Shown here piece after piece: positions 21,292 to 33,308 of a DNA stretch of 64,000 bases. Each line of letters starts with the position of its first letter. Position 1 is the first letter of the stretch. Under the pieces are notes generated by a model. It made no database searches and had not been told where the DNA came from. It saw only the letters and a program-made list of their open reading frames with translations. The position numbers were made by a program, and so were the translations under genes. The stretch is from Auriscalpium vulgare (lineage: Eukaryota; Basidiomycota; Agaricomycetes; Russulales; Auriscalpiaceae): assembly GCA_019915015.1 (NCBI GenBank), contig JAHBBC010000018.1, positions 186,001-250,000 on the forward strand. Direction: 5' to 3'.

Positions 21292-22616
21292 ATGTCTCAG
21301 CATCCCTCGGACCGCTCCTCGCGCCACCATCATAGGCAACAAACGCATCCTGAGGTGCCTTTCGCCGGATCGCGCCGTCCGTTCAGTCCAGTACGAGACT
21401 CGATCCTCAATTCGTCTTCGGCAAACATCATGCGTAACGTTGGGAACAACACTCAAATGCAGTCGCTGGGCGGTGCAGGGAGGAACGTAGGGAGGGCGCC
21501 TGACGGCAGTGTTGTCACCGACAGGCCAGACGTGGTAAGCAGTCATCATCGTCGTTCATCTCTTGTCTTCCATCCCCCCCTCCCCCATTGGACCCTTTCT
21601 TGATGTCCATGCATACGTATACTTACGCTGTGGTGCACACAGTCTACTCAAATTGCCCATATGCCTGGCAATGTCTCAGCAAATATCTCCGCCTCATCTC
21701 GAGTACAGGTGTGTACATCATCCTAGTGATATATATCTATCGTCCTTTTCCTTCGGGCGACCGATTCCTTACGCTGTTCCGACCATACCATCACTCTCCT
21801 CGACGATGTGCATCTGTGAGTGCGATGGTGCGAGTGCGATCATGTCGGCTCGCTTCTTCGCATGGTCCGTTCATCATCTCCTGTCCTTGCAATCCTCTTT
21901 CAAATCCTACTCTCCTAGAGCTCATTGCCTGATTGCATATTGACAGCGTGCTGGCCACGTCTTTCCTGCCACGCAGTCTACACCTGCCGATGTTTACTGC
22001 ACCATGCCAGGCTCCCCGCCAACACAGGTATGTATCCTTCACTCCTGAAGCAAGCTCCTCGCTTGCGGAGGCAATGCTGGTCTGCAGATCTACAGCGCCA
22101 GCATTGGGCATGGGGCGTTCGCCAGCATCGTCCTTGAATTCGAGAAGCCGTCCTCGACTCGATACAAAGAGGATCGGCGTGCGAACAATTTACGCGTTCG
22201 CCTTCCCGAAATAGTACCAAGCGCCTAACTAATCACACCTCCCGCAGGTGTGGTCAACGCCGTCGTCAGCACCCATTGATAACAGGAGGAGCAACGACAG
22301 CATCGTCCCGCACTCGTCGACGGCCACGACCTCTGGTGGCCCTCGGCCGTACGCAGCCAACTGGGGATTCGCGCAAGACCCGCGCTGCACACCTGTCCAG
22401 GGCGATGTTCGTTCCACGATGGCCCCGCTGGCGAGAGGGAGCGCGGGCCCGCTGCAAAAGCAACCATCGCATCGCTTTGCATACGGCAGGCCGGTGCAGT
22501 TCCAGCCGCGCCCCGTGCAGCAGCGGGCTCGCGGGCGGGACAGGGCGAACGGTGGGAAGGACAGTCCGCGCGACTGGATGGACGTCATGAAGAGCAATGG
22601 CGGCGGTAGAAAGTGA
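21292..22616 (+). CDS. hypothetical disordered Ser/Pro/Arg-rich protein, at least 5 exons
   Basis: Function not recognised. Five in-phase exons can be read: 21292-21534, 21643-21708, 21977-22027, 22088-22213 and 22248-22616, giving about 284 aa. All junctions are GT-AG with phase 0 throughout. The N-terminal exon starts MSQHPSDRSSRHHHRQQ and is polar. Exon 4 reads IYSASIGHGAFASIVLEFEK and is the only stretch that looks folded. The last exon is rich in Ser, Pro, Gln and Arg and ends DWMDVMKSNGGGRK. No signal peptide, membrane segment or known motif is visible. An extra exon between 21709 and 21976, or upstream of 21292, cannot be excluded, so the start is uncertain. It is bracketed by the two copies of a dispersed repeat. 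Confidence 0.5.
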
Positions 22617-23467
22617 GTGGCCGTGCGGAGTGCGACTCGGTTGTTTTACTTGAAATATAAACCGTAGCAGGTGTCGATTTGTACTTATCATGTCGGACAT
22701 TGCGACTCCATTCTTGTACATATTCGTTTTCGTAGCTTATATATTGAATAACAGGAGTCTCGCATCATCGGCCACGGCTCAACTCATCCTCAGCCTCATA
22801 CACCCTGATAAGTGGCTGAGCAAAGCAGCGGGCAAGGGAATGCAGCGATGACCTTCGGAGAAAAGCAGTGTCAAGAAGTGACTACTGATGGGGCGCTTCT
22901 ACATGCGGCCAGGCAAACACCGCACAAGCGCACGCCGGAGCGGAAAGAAGTTGTCCGTTAGAACAAGGTATTCACTTTACGAGCCTTAACAACAGCCACC
23001 GGCCCTCCAGCCCGTTGCCGGCGCCGTCTGGTCATGCCGTGGGCGCCCGAATTTCCTGATGTCGGATGTCTTTGATACTCTAGTGTCAAAAAAATGCGCT
23101 GAGTTTAGAGGAGCTGTCGAACTTCAAGCAGAGACGTCGGAGAGCGTGCGGGATATGGGTCGCCATTGAATAAGTTGAGTTCTACTGGCAGTAAATGGTA
23201 GTACTGTACTGCCGCCTGCGGCAGGTTGCCACCCCAGATTCACATCCCCAAGAGCCAGGCCACATAGCCTCGTGGTATTTTGAGACCCCAGGTTTGTCGG
23301 ATTGTCCGGGAGATTATTCGAAGAAGTTTGAAGAGTGTCGGCAGACTAGTCCGTGACACACGTCGTAGTCACACTCGGAGTCACTGTGACAGACTGCTGG
23401 GCCGTCACCTCATCTCCGTCAAGGGCAGTTCCTTCAAGGCCTCTACTTTCAGTCCGCAACACCTACA
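22617..23467. other. intergenic region containing repeat copy R2 and the Nop12-like promoter
   Basis: The first 190 bp are a plausible 3' UTR of the preceding gene. The middle (22806-23240) is the second copy of the diverged repeat. The last 200 bp lead into the start of the RRM gene. No gene was seen. Confidence 0.45.
22806..23240. repeat. diverged dispersed repeat, copy R2
   Basis: Partner of 18781-19160, about 4 kb apart and in the same orientation. The best-conserved block is at 23103-23155 (TTTAGAGGAGCTGTC ... GTCGGAGAGCGTG). The spacing between conserved blocks is longer than in R1, with a poorly matching middle of about 230 bp. Confidence 0.6.
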
Positions 23468-25490
23468 ATGAGCCTATCTTCATTTCTACTACCTGCTTCC
23501 AAAGCCAAGAAAGTGTCTGTAGCTGTCGATGGGGATTTAGACGCGTTATTCCGGGCATCCGTGCGTGCTTCTTCATTTTCCTCTGTGCCCGGCCTCACTG
23601 ATCTATCCAGGCTGTCGCTCAACCACTAGCTTCAACCTCTGCTGCCCCACAGAGAACCGAGAAGAAGCGTAAGAGGGCTGTGGAGGCAGAGGTTCCCAAA
23701 GCAGACGCGAAAAAGGCTAAGGCCGTGAAGCCCGCGGCCGCAGATGCTCTCGATGGCACTGTCGTCGCCGCTGCCCCGAAGTCATCGCCAAAAAGCAAGA
23801 AGGAAAAGTCAAAGAAGGAGAAGAAGACTGTGAGCCAACATAAGCCCGAAGAGAGCGATGATTCGGACGACGACGCGGGCTTGGAGGATGCATACCACCG
23901 GAAAGCGGGCCAGAAGGCAGGTGCCCCGAAGGATGCGCAGGGCGATCAGGAGGAGGACTCTCAGGGCGATACGGACAGTGAGGGTGACGTATCGAAGCTT
24001 GTACACGAGTCTGTCGCAAAGCCGGGGAAGAGTGCCAAGACGCGGACGAAGGCCGTGAAGTTCACACCTGAGGGTGAGACCTCCGAGCAACGGGACGCAC
24101 GCACGATATTTGTGGGCAACGTGCCCACAGGTGTCGCGAAGACCAAGGTGCGCATCATGCTGTTCGTACTTTTGCAGAGATTTATTGTTACGACAAATGT
24201 AGTCATCTCTCAAGCAATTCAAGCGACATATCCTCGCCCTCGTACCCTCCTCCAAAATCGAGTCCACCCGCTTCCGTTCCGTGGCGTTCCAGAATCCCAC
24301 TTCCAAACTCACCGGCGACTCAAAAGAACAGCCGAAGGCAGCAGACGACGGCCGCGCACACGATCGCGAGCGCGCTGCCACCTGGCGTGCGTCGAACCCG
24401 GCTGACGATGATGACAAGGACAAAGAGCGCAAGCGAATGACTACACAAGAAAAGAAGCGCATCGCATTTATCAAGCACGAGCTTCACGAGGAGGCGGACT
24501 CGGTACACGCCTACGTCGTCTTCGCGCACCCGGCTCCGCGCGCCGCGAACCTGCCCGCGCTGCAGGTGCTGGACCCGTACGAGGCCGCGCGCCTCGCGGT
24601 CGAGAAGTGCGACGGTACGGTGTTCTTGGAGCGCACGCTGCGCGTCGATGCGGTGCGGAAGGCGGAGAAGGACAGCGATGTGGTGGCCGGCGACCCGAAG
24701 CGGACGGTGTTTGTGGGGAATCTGGACTTCGCGAGCAAGGAGGAGGATCTGAGGGTGTTCTTTGAAGGTGTGGTTAGCGCGGAGCGGGGGCCAAAGGGCG
24801 AGGATGATAGCGAGGAGGAGGACGAAGGTGATGAAGAAGCAGAGAAGGGTGGGGAGGCGAAGCCGAAGACGTGGGTGTCGAGGGTGCGCATCATACGCGA
24901 CAAGGACACGCAGCTCGGCAAGGGTTTCGCGTATGTCCAGTTTGCTGTGAGTTGTCATAGACATGTTTATGCGTCTCATACTGATTTACCGATGTCAGGA
25001 TCGACAATGCGTCGACGAGGTGGTCGCTCTCGAAGAAGGCAAACTCAAATTCGCGAAACGCAAGCTCCGTGTCCAGCGCTGCAAAACGCTCCCCGGCGGA
25101 GCGAAGATCTCCAAACCGTCTGCCAAATCTTCCAACACCCAATCCAAATTCCCCAAATCCCCTCGCACGTCCACTGCGTTCAAAGCGCCGCCCACACCCA
25201 TTTCGATACCCAAAGGCAACCCGCAGCTCGGGGAGAAGCTTGCGCACCTGCCCAAAGAGGGGCGCAAGGCCGCGAAGGCCGCGGACGCAGAACGCGTGGC
25301 GCGGCGGCTTGCGAAGAAGAAGTCGCGGATTGCCTTGGCCAAGGCGGGTGTGCATGAGGTGAAGAAGGACCGGGAACGTGTACGAAAGAATGGTGCGGAG
25401 AAAGTGAGGAAGGTCGGCGCGCCGAGGGAGCAGAAGAAGGGCAGAGTGAGGAGTGAGAAGAGTGTGATGAAGAGGAACGTGAAGAAATAG
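23468..25490 (+). CDS. NOP12: Nop12-like nucleolar RNA-binding protein with RRMs, 621 aa
   Basis: Predicted nucleolar protein of the Nop12/RBM34 family, which acts in large-subunit rRNA maturation. Exons: 23468-23560, 23611-24147, 24203-24946 and 24999-25490 (622 codons with the stop, no frame break). It starts MSLSSFLLPASKAKK with the family-like VDGDLDALFRAS. A long Lys/Glu/Asp-rich charged region (residues about 45-185) follows. RRM1 begins at ARTIFVGNVPTG, is interrupted by intron 2 and contains a large charged insertion. RRM2 begins at KRTVFVGNLDFASKEEDLRVFF and has the RNP1-like GKGFAYVQF. An acidic insertion (about nt 24800-24860) splits RRM2. The conserved ALEEGKLKFAKRKLRVQRCK follows, and the tail is Lys/Arg-rich with nuclear or nucleolar targeting character. 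The acidic stretches and the basic tail are usual for ribosome-assembly factors. Confidence 0.88.
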
Positions 25491-25672
25491 AGTTCTTGCG
25501 AATTGGATCCATGCGCTCGCGTCAAAATTCGTGCTGCACTGTTACAGATTCGTGGGAGAACGTCATTCGGATAACAAGACTGCGACATCGTAATCGATCT
25601 CTGCTAGCGAGTGCTTCTGCTTGCTGCGAATCACAAGCATGAATATATGGTGTCCATTTAGTCCGGAGACAC

Positions 25673-27010
25673 TCACCGATGCTTCAGTACTTGTGGGGAT
25701 CGCAACAGAGGCTCACCATGAGCGTCTTGCAAGCTGAAAGTGTAAGACTCGAATTTCTTCTTGAAGTCGGGATTTCCTGACGCGATCTGGCCCCGGAACC
25801 ACCCATACACCTGCCATTCGCCACATATCCGCACATGACGCAGAGAGGCACTGTGTATGTCCGCGAGGCCATCGAGCAGGCCATAGGTAGGCGACACGGA
25901 TTTCGGAAGGACTCTGAAGTGCAGGGAAAGAGCTGTCACAGATGCCGGGATATCGGTGAGGGGGAAGAGGCCGGTCCAATTCTCCACGTAGAGCCCTAGG
26001 TGCATCAAATTGGGGCAGTAGCGTGCGAGAACGCTGATGTACGGGAGAATATTCGATGCGGGGCCCCATTCCAGCACAATATCGACGGAGGTGAGCTGAG
26101 GACCATGCCACCGTATGAAACCCGCGAAGACATCGATGATGTGCGCTCTGTCATATACATGGCATAGGAGGCGCTGTAAGTGGGGGTATGGAGGTTGGTG
26201 TTTGTGGGTATCGCCGTCATGCTTGCCAAACGCGCGCGCGAGAGACATGTCGATGTCTATAGCCAAAAAGGACAGTTCGGTGAGCGGGCTGGGGACGTCC
26301 CATCCGCGGTCTAAATGCCGAGGGGGCGGAAACCACAACGCCCGCAAATGCGGGGTGTCCACTAGTACCTCGCCGATGTGCCATACCAACGGGCTCCCAT
26401 TTTCACAGAGGGCGAGTCTGCGGAGAGATCGACTGCATAAAGTGCCGAGGGCAGTGGTGAGCCCTGAGGTGGCATGGATAACGGACGCGCCCGGTTGGTA
26501 CCATATTGAAGCGAAGAGTTCGAGGACCTCCAAGTTGTGTGCACGACCAAAAATCGCTTCCAGGTCTTGACACTCCCGGGTGAGGTTGGCAATGAAATCC
26601 CTCCACGCCACGTCGGTCACCGTCGTATGGAGAAGGACAACTTTGACATGTTTGATCCTGGATCCCAAAGAGGGGCCAGATCCGGAGCCGAGGGCTTGCG
26701 TTCGCGCGTCGGACGACTGTAGCGCTTGCGCGAGCGCACGAATGGCGTGGGGGGTCGCCACATACACGTACTCGTATAAACGGGGCAGCATCATCGACGA
26801 CCACGACCGACACACAAGGCGAAGGCGGGCACCCGTCACGACGCGAGACTGCGCCCGGATATCGTCCTCGGCTTCGGTAATAGCCCGATAATGGCGGACG
26901 AGGTCGACTGGAAGAGGATATGGAGGATCAACCTCAAGGGCGCCGGGGAGAACGATGGCCCAGTCAAAGATAGTTTGCCATATTTCTGGAGGGATTTCGC
27001 GAGTTTGCAT
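25673..27010 (-). CDS. F-box-like protein, 445 aa
   Basis: Predicted substrate adaptor of SCF ubiquitin ligases, by analogy with the many F-box proteins of Agaricomycetes. It reads as one exon. The N-terminus MQTREIPPEIWQTIFDWAIVL is an F-box start (PPEIW...IF). After an insertion, the box continues at ARLRLVCRSWSSMMLPRLYEYVYV (residues about 62-88). The remainder contains leucine-rich stretches spaced like irregular LRRs (HNLEVLELF, SLRRLALCENG, PHLRALWFP, PNLMHLGLYVENW). The protein ends at KHR. It could extend by further 3' exons, because the stop lies just past a possible donor site. Substrate unknown. It converges with the Nop12-like gene and is divergent from the S28 peptidase gene. Confidence 0.75.
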   Translation of the reverse strand: MQTREIPPEIWQTIFDWAIVLPGALEVDPPYPLPVDLVRHYRAITEAEDDIRAQSRVVTGARLRLVCRSWSSMMLPRLYEYVYVATPHAIRALAQALQSSDARTQALGSGSGPSLGSRIKHVKVVLLHTTVTDVAWRDFIANLTRECQDLEAIFGRAHNLEVLELFASIWYQPGASVIHATSGLTTALGTLCSRSLRRLALCENGSPLVWHIGEVLVDTPHLRALWFPPPRHLDRGWDVPSPLTELSFLAIDIDMSLARAFGKHDGDTHKHQPPYPHLQRLLCHVYDRAHIIDVFAGFIRWHGPQLTSVDIVLEWGPASNILPYISVLARYCPNLMHLGLYVENWTGLFPLTDIPASVTALSLHFRVLPKSVSPTYGLLDGLADIHSASLRHVRICGEWQVYGWFRGQIASGNPDFKKKFESYTFSLQDAHGEPLLRSPQVLKHR

Positions 27011-27904
27011 CCTTGTAACCTCCTTGATCTACTGGCCTGTGCCATTATGCGTTAGCTGCGTTCGAGGAGACACAGAGTGTGGCGGGTAAAGTGGAACTCA
27101 CCGCCGGATCAGAACGAACAGATCGATGCAGCCAGTGATGATAATATGGGAAGAATGGAGAGGGAAGGAGTACATAGGGCGATGAAAGGAACGCGTACTG
27201 TAGAGCCGCCGCGTGTTGCTGCGGCAGTGGCAGTGCCTACATACCACCAGGAGTCAACGAAAGCCAGCGGAGTTTACAGCTACTTTTCCCTCCTGCTAAA
27301 CCGGACGAATCTTCATTTAGACGTCGCTATCATCTAGCAGAAGCGCTACATGTATAGCGTCGTGAATCCATTCCGCTGCGTTGACGGTCATCATAGGGCA
27401 GTGTTCGGTGTCAACGTGCTCAGCAACCGCATTCGCCGCCGCTCCGGATCATCTGACGACTAACTCTAAACACAGTTCCCCACAGGTTCCCCAGGTCAAA
27501 ACAGTTAGCGTTGTGTGCCAGGTAATTCAATCGTATCCAAGATTCGCGAACTGAGATCTGAGAGCAGACAGCAAAGTCCCGCAACGTTGCGTGGAAACAA
27601 GGCGTCAACTCCTTAAAGCTCTTTATCCGTGCATCCTCGCGCCCAACCTCTCCAACCCTGCACCGCTCGCAGCGCGGCCTGAGTGCTCCGACAGTCGTGT
27701 GCTATTATATTTGATCCGGGTCGCAAAATATTATACACGGGTGTTCGCGACGGTAAAGAGCGGTAAATTCACGAAAGACTCCCCTGTGTGCGAGATCCCC
27801 TGAAGCTCCCCTACATAATAGATGCATTGCCGAATATACCTGCGCGACCGCTTGAACAGCTTCTCCACTGTTGGACTTCTGAATTTCGCTCAATCTTCTT
27901 CAGC
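27011..27904. other. divergent intergenic region, F-box / S28 peptidase
   Basis: About 0.9 kb lie between two divergently transcribed genes. A TATA-like AT-rich patch (about 27700-27735) lies about 170-200 bp upstream of the peptidase start. No gene was recognised. Confidence 0.4.
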
Positions 27905-30096
27905 ATGCTCCGCCTCCCTCTTCTCGCTGTTGCGTCCCTCGCCTCCTATTGTGCAGGTGCTGATCTCGGTCCATTGCGGTTCCCCAACGCGCAGAGCATC
28001 AATATATGGAAGTTGCGCGCGAAACGCCTTCAAGCGGACGCTGTCTTGAGTGCACGGGACACGTCTTTCCCTGTGTCCACATTCACGCAACCACTGGACC
28101 ATTTCCATGGCACGACCAACGCGACATTCGGGCAGCGCTACTGGGTCAGCACACGTCATTACAAACCGGGCACAGGCGCACCAGTCATCGTGTTGGACGG
28201 CGGCGAAACTGGCGGAGCGAATCGTCTGCCGTTCATGGACACGGGGATTGTGGACATTTTGACGAAGGCGACGGGAGGACTTGGCGTCGTGCTCGAGCAT
28301 CGTTACTACGGTATGTGAGAAAGATGTCTTATTTTAAATACCGTTACTCATGTGTATCAGGCAAATCTGTCGGCGTGCAGAACTTCACCACAGACAATCT
28401 TCGGTGTGTGCAGTAAATTTTCATGATTCTGAGCGCCTTGCTGAATTTATTCATGCAGCTGGCTAAATAACGAGCAAGCGTTGGAGGACTCGGCGAATTT
28501 CATGCGCAACGTGAAATTCTCAGGCATCGACGAAGATCTAACCGCCCCCAATACGCCGTGGATTTATTACGGCGTACGAGCCTTTCAACATACCTGTGCG
28601 ACATCCACGTACTGATATTAAGCGCGTATTGCAGGGCTCCTACGCTGGTGCGCGTTCGGCGCACATGAAAGTCCTGTATCCCGATATCGTGTTTGGTGCC
28701 ATTGCCTCCAGTGGTCTGTATTTCCAATGCTTTTTCCGCATAGTCAACGAGGTCGCCTTACGACGCACTTCATATAGGGGTTACGCACGCTGTCGTGAGC
28801 AATTGGGAGTACGCGGACGTTATACGGACATACGCCGATCCGACATGCTCCGCCAACCTCGTGCGTTCCATCGAGGTTGTTGACCAAGCTCTCAGGTCGC
28901 CACACCTCCACGATCCAATCAAGGCTCTTTTCAACCTTTCGGGACTCACATCGGATCAGGATTTCGTGAGCCTTCTCCAGGTACCTGTCTCGATCACTTC
29001 CCCATTCCTGCCTTTGGTATCACTCACATATCGTGGCTGTTGCATAGAACCCATTGGATTATTGGCAAAACAAGAACTGGGACCCGGACAGCGATGATAC
29101 AACGTTCGATGATTTCTGCACCGCGCTCAATGGAAACATGACGAAGCCTTCGGACGTTCAGCGCAATGTGCACCTGCCGGGCGGGCTGATCGTAAATGCG
29201 GCCTTACCAAATTATGCGCAGTACATCATTGACGTGAGCAGCAATACTCGCCTTCTCGTCTATGGGATGGAAGTATCTCATTGTGGAGCATCGAATCCGC
29301 AGAACTACATCGCGTGGTGTGACGGGACACTCGATGAGTGCTTCGGAACGAGCGACGACTCGCACTATCAAGTGTATGACCTCAGCGAGACCTGGAGGCT
29401 GTGGATGTTCCAGACGTGCACGCAGTGGGGCTACTACACCGTACGTGTTTTTCCCTGGTACATATACGCAGATCCTCAACCATGTGGTCAGACAAGCCCC
29501 CCGAGTCCTAAAATACCAACCATCGTCTCGAGGCTCTTGGATGTCGACTACCTTCACAAAGGCTGTTTCCAGGTGTGTTGCTCTGCATCTTGTGCAACAT
29601 CGAACTGACCGAAACGCTTGTCTCAGGCGTACCCGCCGGGGCAGTTCTTCAGCGTCCCACCGCTACCTAACGTCACTTCCGTGAACGTCCTGGGAGATTT
29701 TGCCATCGCCGCAAACAGGCTTGCAATCATCGACGGTGAAAGTGAGCCGGCGCCAGTTTTCTCAGCAACGTGTGACTCACGTAGAACCCCTTCATTATTT
29801 TCTTACAGAGGATCCATGGCGCCCGGACACCCCCCACAGCCAGTACTCTGCGAAGCGGCGCCCTGACACTGTCACGCGGCCCTTCAAGCTCATACCTGGT
29901 GAGCGAACCAGAAATATCTTGTACCGGCCTCGAATGAACGCGGGCACTCATAGGCGGGGTGCATCATTGGGACGAATCTGGGTTGGCGAATAGCTCGGCT
30001 GAACCGCCAGAAATCCAAGCCATCCATCAACAGGAGGTCGCGTTCGTTCAGGCATGGCTGAAGGACTTCAAGAAGCCTGGAGCCAATGCTATCTGA
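27905..30096 (+). CDS. serine carboxypeptidase / prolyl peptidase, family S28, 11 exons, 532 aa
   Basis: Secreted or vacuolar serine peptidase of MEROPS family S28 (lysosomal Pro-X carboxypeptidase/DPP II-like), which removes residues next to proline. Exons: 27905-28310, 28361-28403, 28459-28573, 28635-28713, 28778-28980, 29048-29233, 29303-29440, 29492-29572, 29627-29741, 29809-29898 and 29954-30096. The total is 533 codons with the stop, in frame throughout. A signal peptide (MLRLPLLAVASLASYCAGA) is followed by QPLDHF. The catalytic Ser is in YYGGSYAGARSAHMKV, formed across intron 3. The Asp is in IDGEKDPWRP and the His in GVHHWDESG. HRYYG and ASSGVTHAVVSNWEYADV are typical family blocks. 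The donor of intron 4 (GTCTGT) is weak but needed for the frame; intron 7 (29441-29491) has a length divisible by three, so retention would not break the frame. It sits just upstream of the thioesterase-like array. Confidence 0.92.
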
Positions 30097-30379
30097 TTAA
30101 ACTTGGCCAGCCACGACAGCCCAGCACGTGGAGGTCGAGAGCTCGCAGAGGTGGGAGACCAGGGAGAGACACTTGAGGGCGCCGCCTTCTATGCGACCGC
30201 GATCTAAATATGTGGTATCTCAAAATCACTACAGCTTACGCTCTGCGCACTTTCAGAATCGAGCCACGGTGAACGTTTAATAGCGGCTGAGCTCTGACCA
30301 ACTATTCTAGCTTCAAGCGACGACTTCTCCGTCTGCTCGTGGCAGCTCGTCGACCTTCATCAATCACTTTTGTGATTCT

Positions 30380-31493
30380 CTACAAGCGAGATTTGCCGTC
30401 GCGTTTCAACGCCATCGGTATAACAAGCGCAGTTTGGTGCGACACCGCAAGACACCTCTGCTTCTGCCTCCAATTGTCCTCGTTGTCCTCGCCCTCCGGC
30501 GCTGTCCAAAGCTCCCCATACACATCATGTCTACCCTGCGGGTCGTTCAAGAAGCGGGACACCGCATACGCGCCGACCTTCCGCGCGCTGCGCGGGATCG
30601 GCGCCTTGAACTCGAGCGTGAGTACGACCGTCGGGCACGAGCTCGCGGGGAGCTTTCCCCCGGCGACCACAGGCGGAAGGAGGTTCGGGAAGAGATCCGA
30701 GAAGAACGCGAGCGAGGGGAGCGTGAGCATGTCGGCGGGGTGGGAAAAAGTAAACCATTGGCCGACGTCAACGCCCCCAGACGGGTTCGGGAGAGTTCCT
30801 AGCGTGCCGTCGACCGTGGCGGTGACTCCGGGACAGGGAAACGCTAGCGGACAGTTTGCAGACTCGGAGGGGTGTGTACTGAACGGCGTGACGCGCGCAT
30901 GCGGGGATGGCGGTTCCAGAGTGAGGGGAAAGCCGGGTGGCGGGAGCGTTGCTGCGTTTAGGATGCCGAAGACCAAGTGTGTGGTCATCACCACAGCACC
31001 CTAAATGAAGCCATGTTAGCGTAATGATCGCATGCAATTAAGATGTCTCATTGGACGGGACCTTACCGTTTGGATTAAATCTGCCGTGAGATTTGAGAGC
31101 GTCCTGCCTGTCCTAATAGCGCGTATGTGGACTTCAAGTGGCCCCAAAGAGGCCCTGCGCAAATAGTGGGCAGTCACATGGATTGGGTCTGGAGTATGCG
31201 AGCGGACTTGATGCTTTATACATGCTCTTATGATCAGCGCGAGCAGATAACCTGTGATTGGTGGTCAAGTAATGCGATCCACAGAAACTATGACCAGCTC
31301 TCACCTCCCTGTGGAACCCTATTGAACAGCGGGTTGAGTTCAGATCATATCTGCTTGTGTGAAGCTTCGTGAAGCCTTACGCATGTACTGCCCAGTCTGG
31401 GTCCGCGTTCCCGTGATACACGTACACTCCGTCCTTCGTTCCAGACGGAACAGGACCAGGGTGTATTTCGCTCGCGACAAAGAATGGCGCCAT
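30380..31493 (-). CDS. thioesterase-like (double hotdog) protein, array copy A, 310 aa
   Basis: Resembles fungal acyl-CoA thioesterase-like proteins (two hotdog domains, 4HBT_3-type). It is probably intracellular and acts on an acyl thioester, but no substrate is known. Exons on the minus strand: 31381-31493, 31305-31318, 31067-31251 and 30380-31000 (311 codons with the stop). The start MAPFFVASEIHPGPV and VYHGNADPDW match the family's first strands. A 14-nt micro-exon encodes VPQGG. Exon 3 reads GYLLALII then HTPDPIHVTAHYLRRASLGPLEVHIRAIRTG, and exon 4 opens with MTTHLVFG. The C-terminal hotdog contains LTLEFKAPIPR and DPQGRHDVYGELW, and the protein ends GKSRL. It is closest to copy C, whose exons 2-4 are of identical length. 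It is transcribed toward the S28 gene. No frame break. Confidence 0.8.
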
Positions 31494-32205
31494 GGAATGT
31501 GGGCCGTGGCGAACAGGGCAGGGATCGACACCACTTATATATTTCTCGAAGTAGCCGAGTCGGAAGTTGCGGATAGGCACGAAGTGGATCAGAGACATAT
31601 GTACAACATATGTATACAAAGATCATTTTTGTCGACTGAAGTCGAGAACTAGTCGAGAAGAGCAGTTTTCGTCTCACCACGCTGCAGGAGGAAGTCCAGC
31701 TAGTATATTCGCCATCCCAAGTCAAGCAAAGTCACTGAGCAATAGCCTGGACGCAAGTACACCCGGGCTTCTGAAATACGTGGAGATCCCAAGGACTCAA
31801 GCGTCCGTGACTGTCTTCCGCGCGTGGTCGGCAACGGAGACTAGTGTCTAGTAAGCACTGAGTACTGAGCGCTGAGTAATCTGAGACAGAAGGAAGTTTA
31901 GAAAAAATCGGCAAGCTTTCTCTTCGATTTTGTCTATCATCTGCATTGATGTCATAGACGTGTTAGTATAGTGACCGACATGCTCGTTGGTTCAATCAGG
32001 AATATCATGTCTCCCGAGGGAATTCGCAGCTCCAGGACTTGTAGTTTGTGGCGCGTGAACTTGGGAAGTAGCTTCTTGTTTGGACTGGGAGGTGTTGAGA
32101 GTACCCCATTGTGACATTGGGACAAAGTCCATGAACCGCCATCATAAAATTGCCTGGAATCAAATGAGCAAATGGTGAGGTATGGCTGGCTCTGTAATTG
32201 CCCGA
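31494..32205. other. spacer between array copies A and B
   Basis: About 0.7 kb between the start of copy A and the stop of copy B, so it should contain the promoter of A and the 3' UTR of B. No other gene was seen. Confidence 0.45.
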
Positions 32206-33308
32206 CTACAAGCGGGACTTGCCCTTGCCCTTCTTCTCGTTCATCGCCATCGACATGACGAGCGCAGTCTGATGGGAGACCAGCAAGCAGCGTTGTTTCT
32301 CTCTCCAATTTCCTCCGTCATCCTCTCCCTGCGGCGCCGTCCACAGCTCGCAGTATACGTCGTGCCTGCCTTGCGGGTCCGCGATGAACCGGGACGACAC
32401 ATACGCGCCTACTGAATTTGTTCCACGCGGAATCGGCGCTTTAAACTCGAGCGAGAGCACGACCGTCGGGAACCAGCTCGGCCCGAGTTCGGCGACGACC
32501 GACGGAAGGAGCGCCGGGAAGATGTCAGAGAAAAATGCAAGCGATGGGAGGGTGACCTGCTTGTCGGCAGGATCCCGCATGGCAAGCCATTCACCGATGG
32601 CTATTCCCCCTGAGGGATTCGGGAGAACTCCGAGGGCTTCGTCGACGTAGTTGTCCAGGTAGCCTGAGAAGTGCTGGAAGAAGAGGAACTGCCGCGGCGG
32701 ACAGGCGGATGGATGGGTCGTGAGGGGAGTGATGCGGGCATGCGGGGCCGGCGGGTGCAGGTTGAATGGCATTTCAGGCGGTGGCAAGGTCGATGCGTCG
32801 AGAACGCCGAAGACCAGGTGAGTTGTGATGTTTACAGCGCCCTGATGAAAGCTGCCTTGGTCACCAGCAAACACATCCTTGGCAAGCGCACTCACGTCTT
32901 GGATTAACTCCGCTGAGAAATTGGACAGAGCCTTGCCCGTCCTGACAGTACGTATGTGCACCTCAAGGGGGCCCACAACGGTGGCGCGAAGAAAATGAGC
33001 TGTTACATGGATGGGATCTGGGTTGTGCGACGCTGCTTGATGTTGCATGCACGCGTTTAAGATCAGGGCGAGCAGATACCCTGTATATCGTTGTAAGAGA
33101 GGCCAATGCACTTTTGCGGACCTACACACCTCCATGCGGAACTCTGATGTGTAGAAGAGACGTCAGTTGTCTATGCTGTCCGAGTGTAACTTGAGGCGAC
33201 ATACAAATGAATTGTCCACTCAGAGTCCGCATTTCCGCGATACACCTGCACGTCGTCCGCGGGGGACGACGCTAGGTTCATCTCAGTTGCGACGGCGAAG
33301 GGTGCCAT
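32206..33308 (-). CDS. thioesterase-like (double hotdog) protein, array copy B, 312 aa
   Basis: Same family as copy A. Exons on the minus strand: 33205-33308, 33130-33143, 32896-33080 and 32206-32841 (313 codons with the stop). It starts MAPFAVATEM and contains NADSEWTI. The 14-nt exon encodes VPHGG. Exon 3 has HNPDPIHVTAHFLRATVVGP, and exon 4 reads ITTHLVFGVLDASTLPPPEM. The second hotdog contains FPTVVLSLEFKAPIPRG and ADPQGRHDVYCELW. The tail is MNEKKGKGKSRL, longer and more basic than in A and C. The 54-bp intron 3 is free of stops and divisible by three, so its retention would add 18 residues without a shift. It is closest to copy D. Confidence 0.8.
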
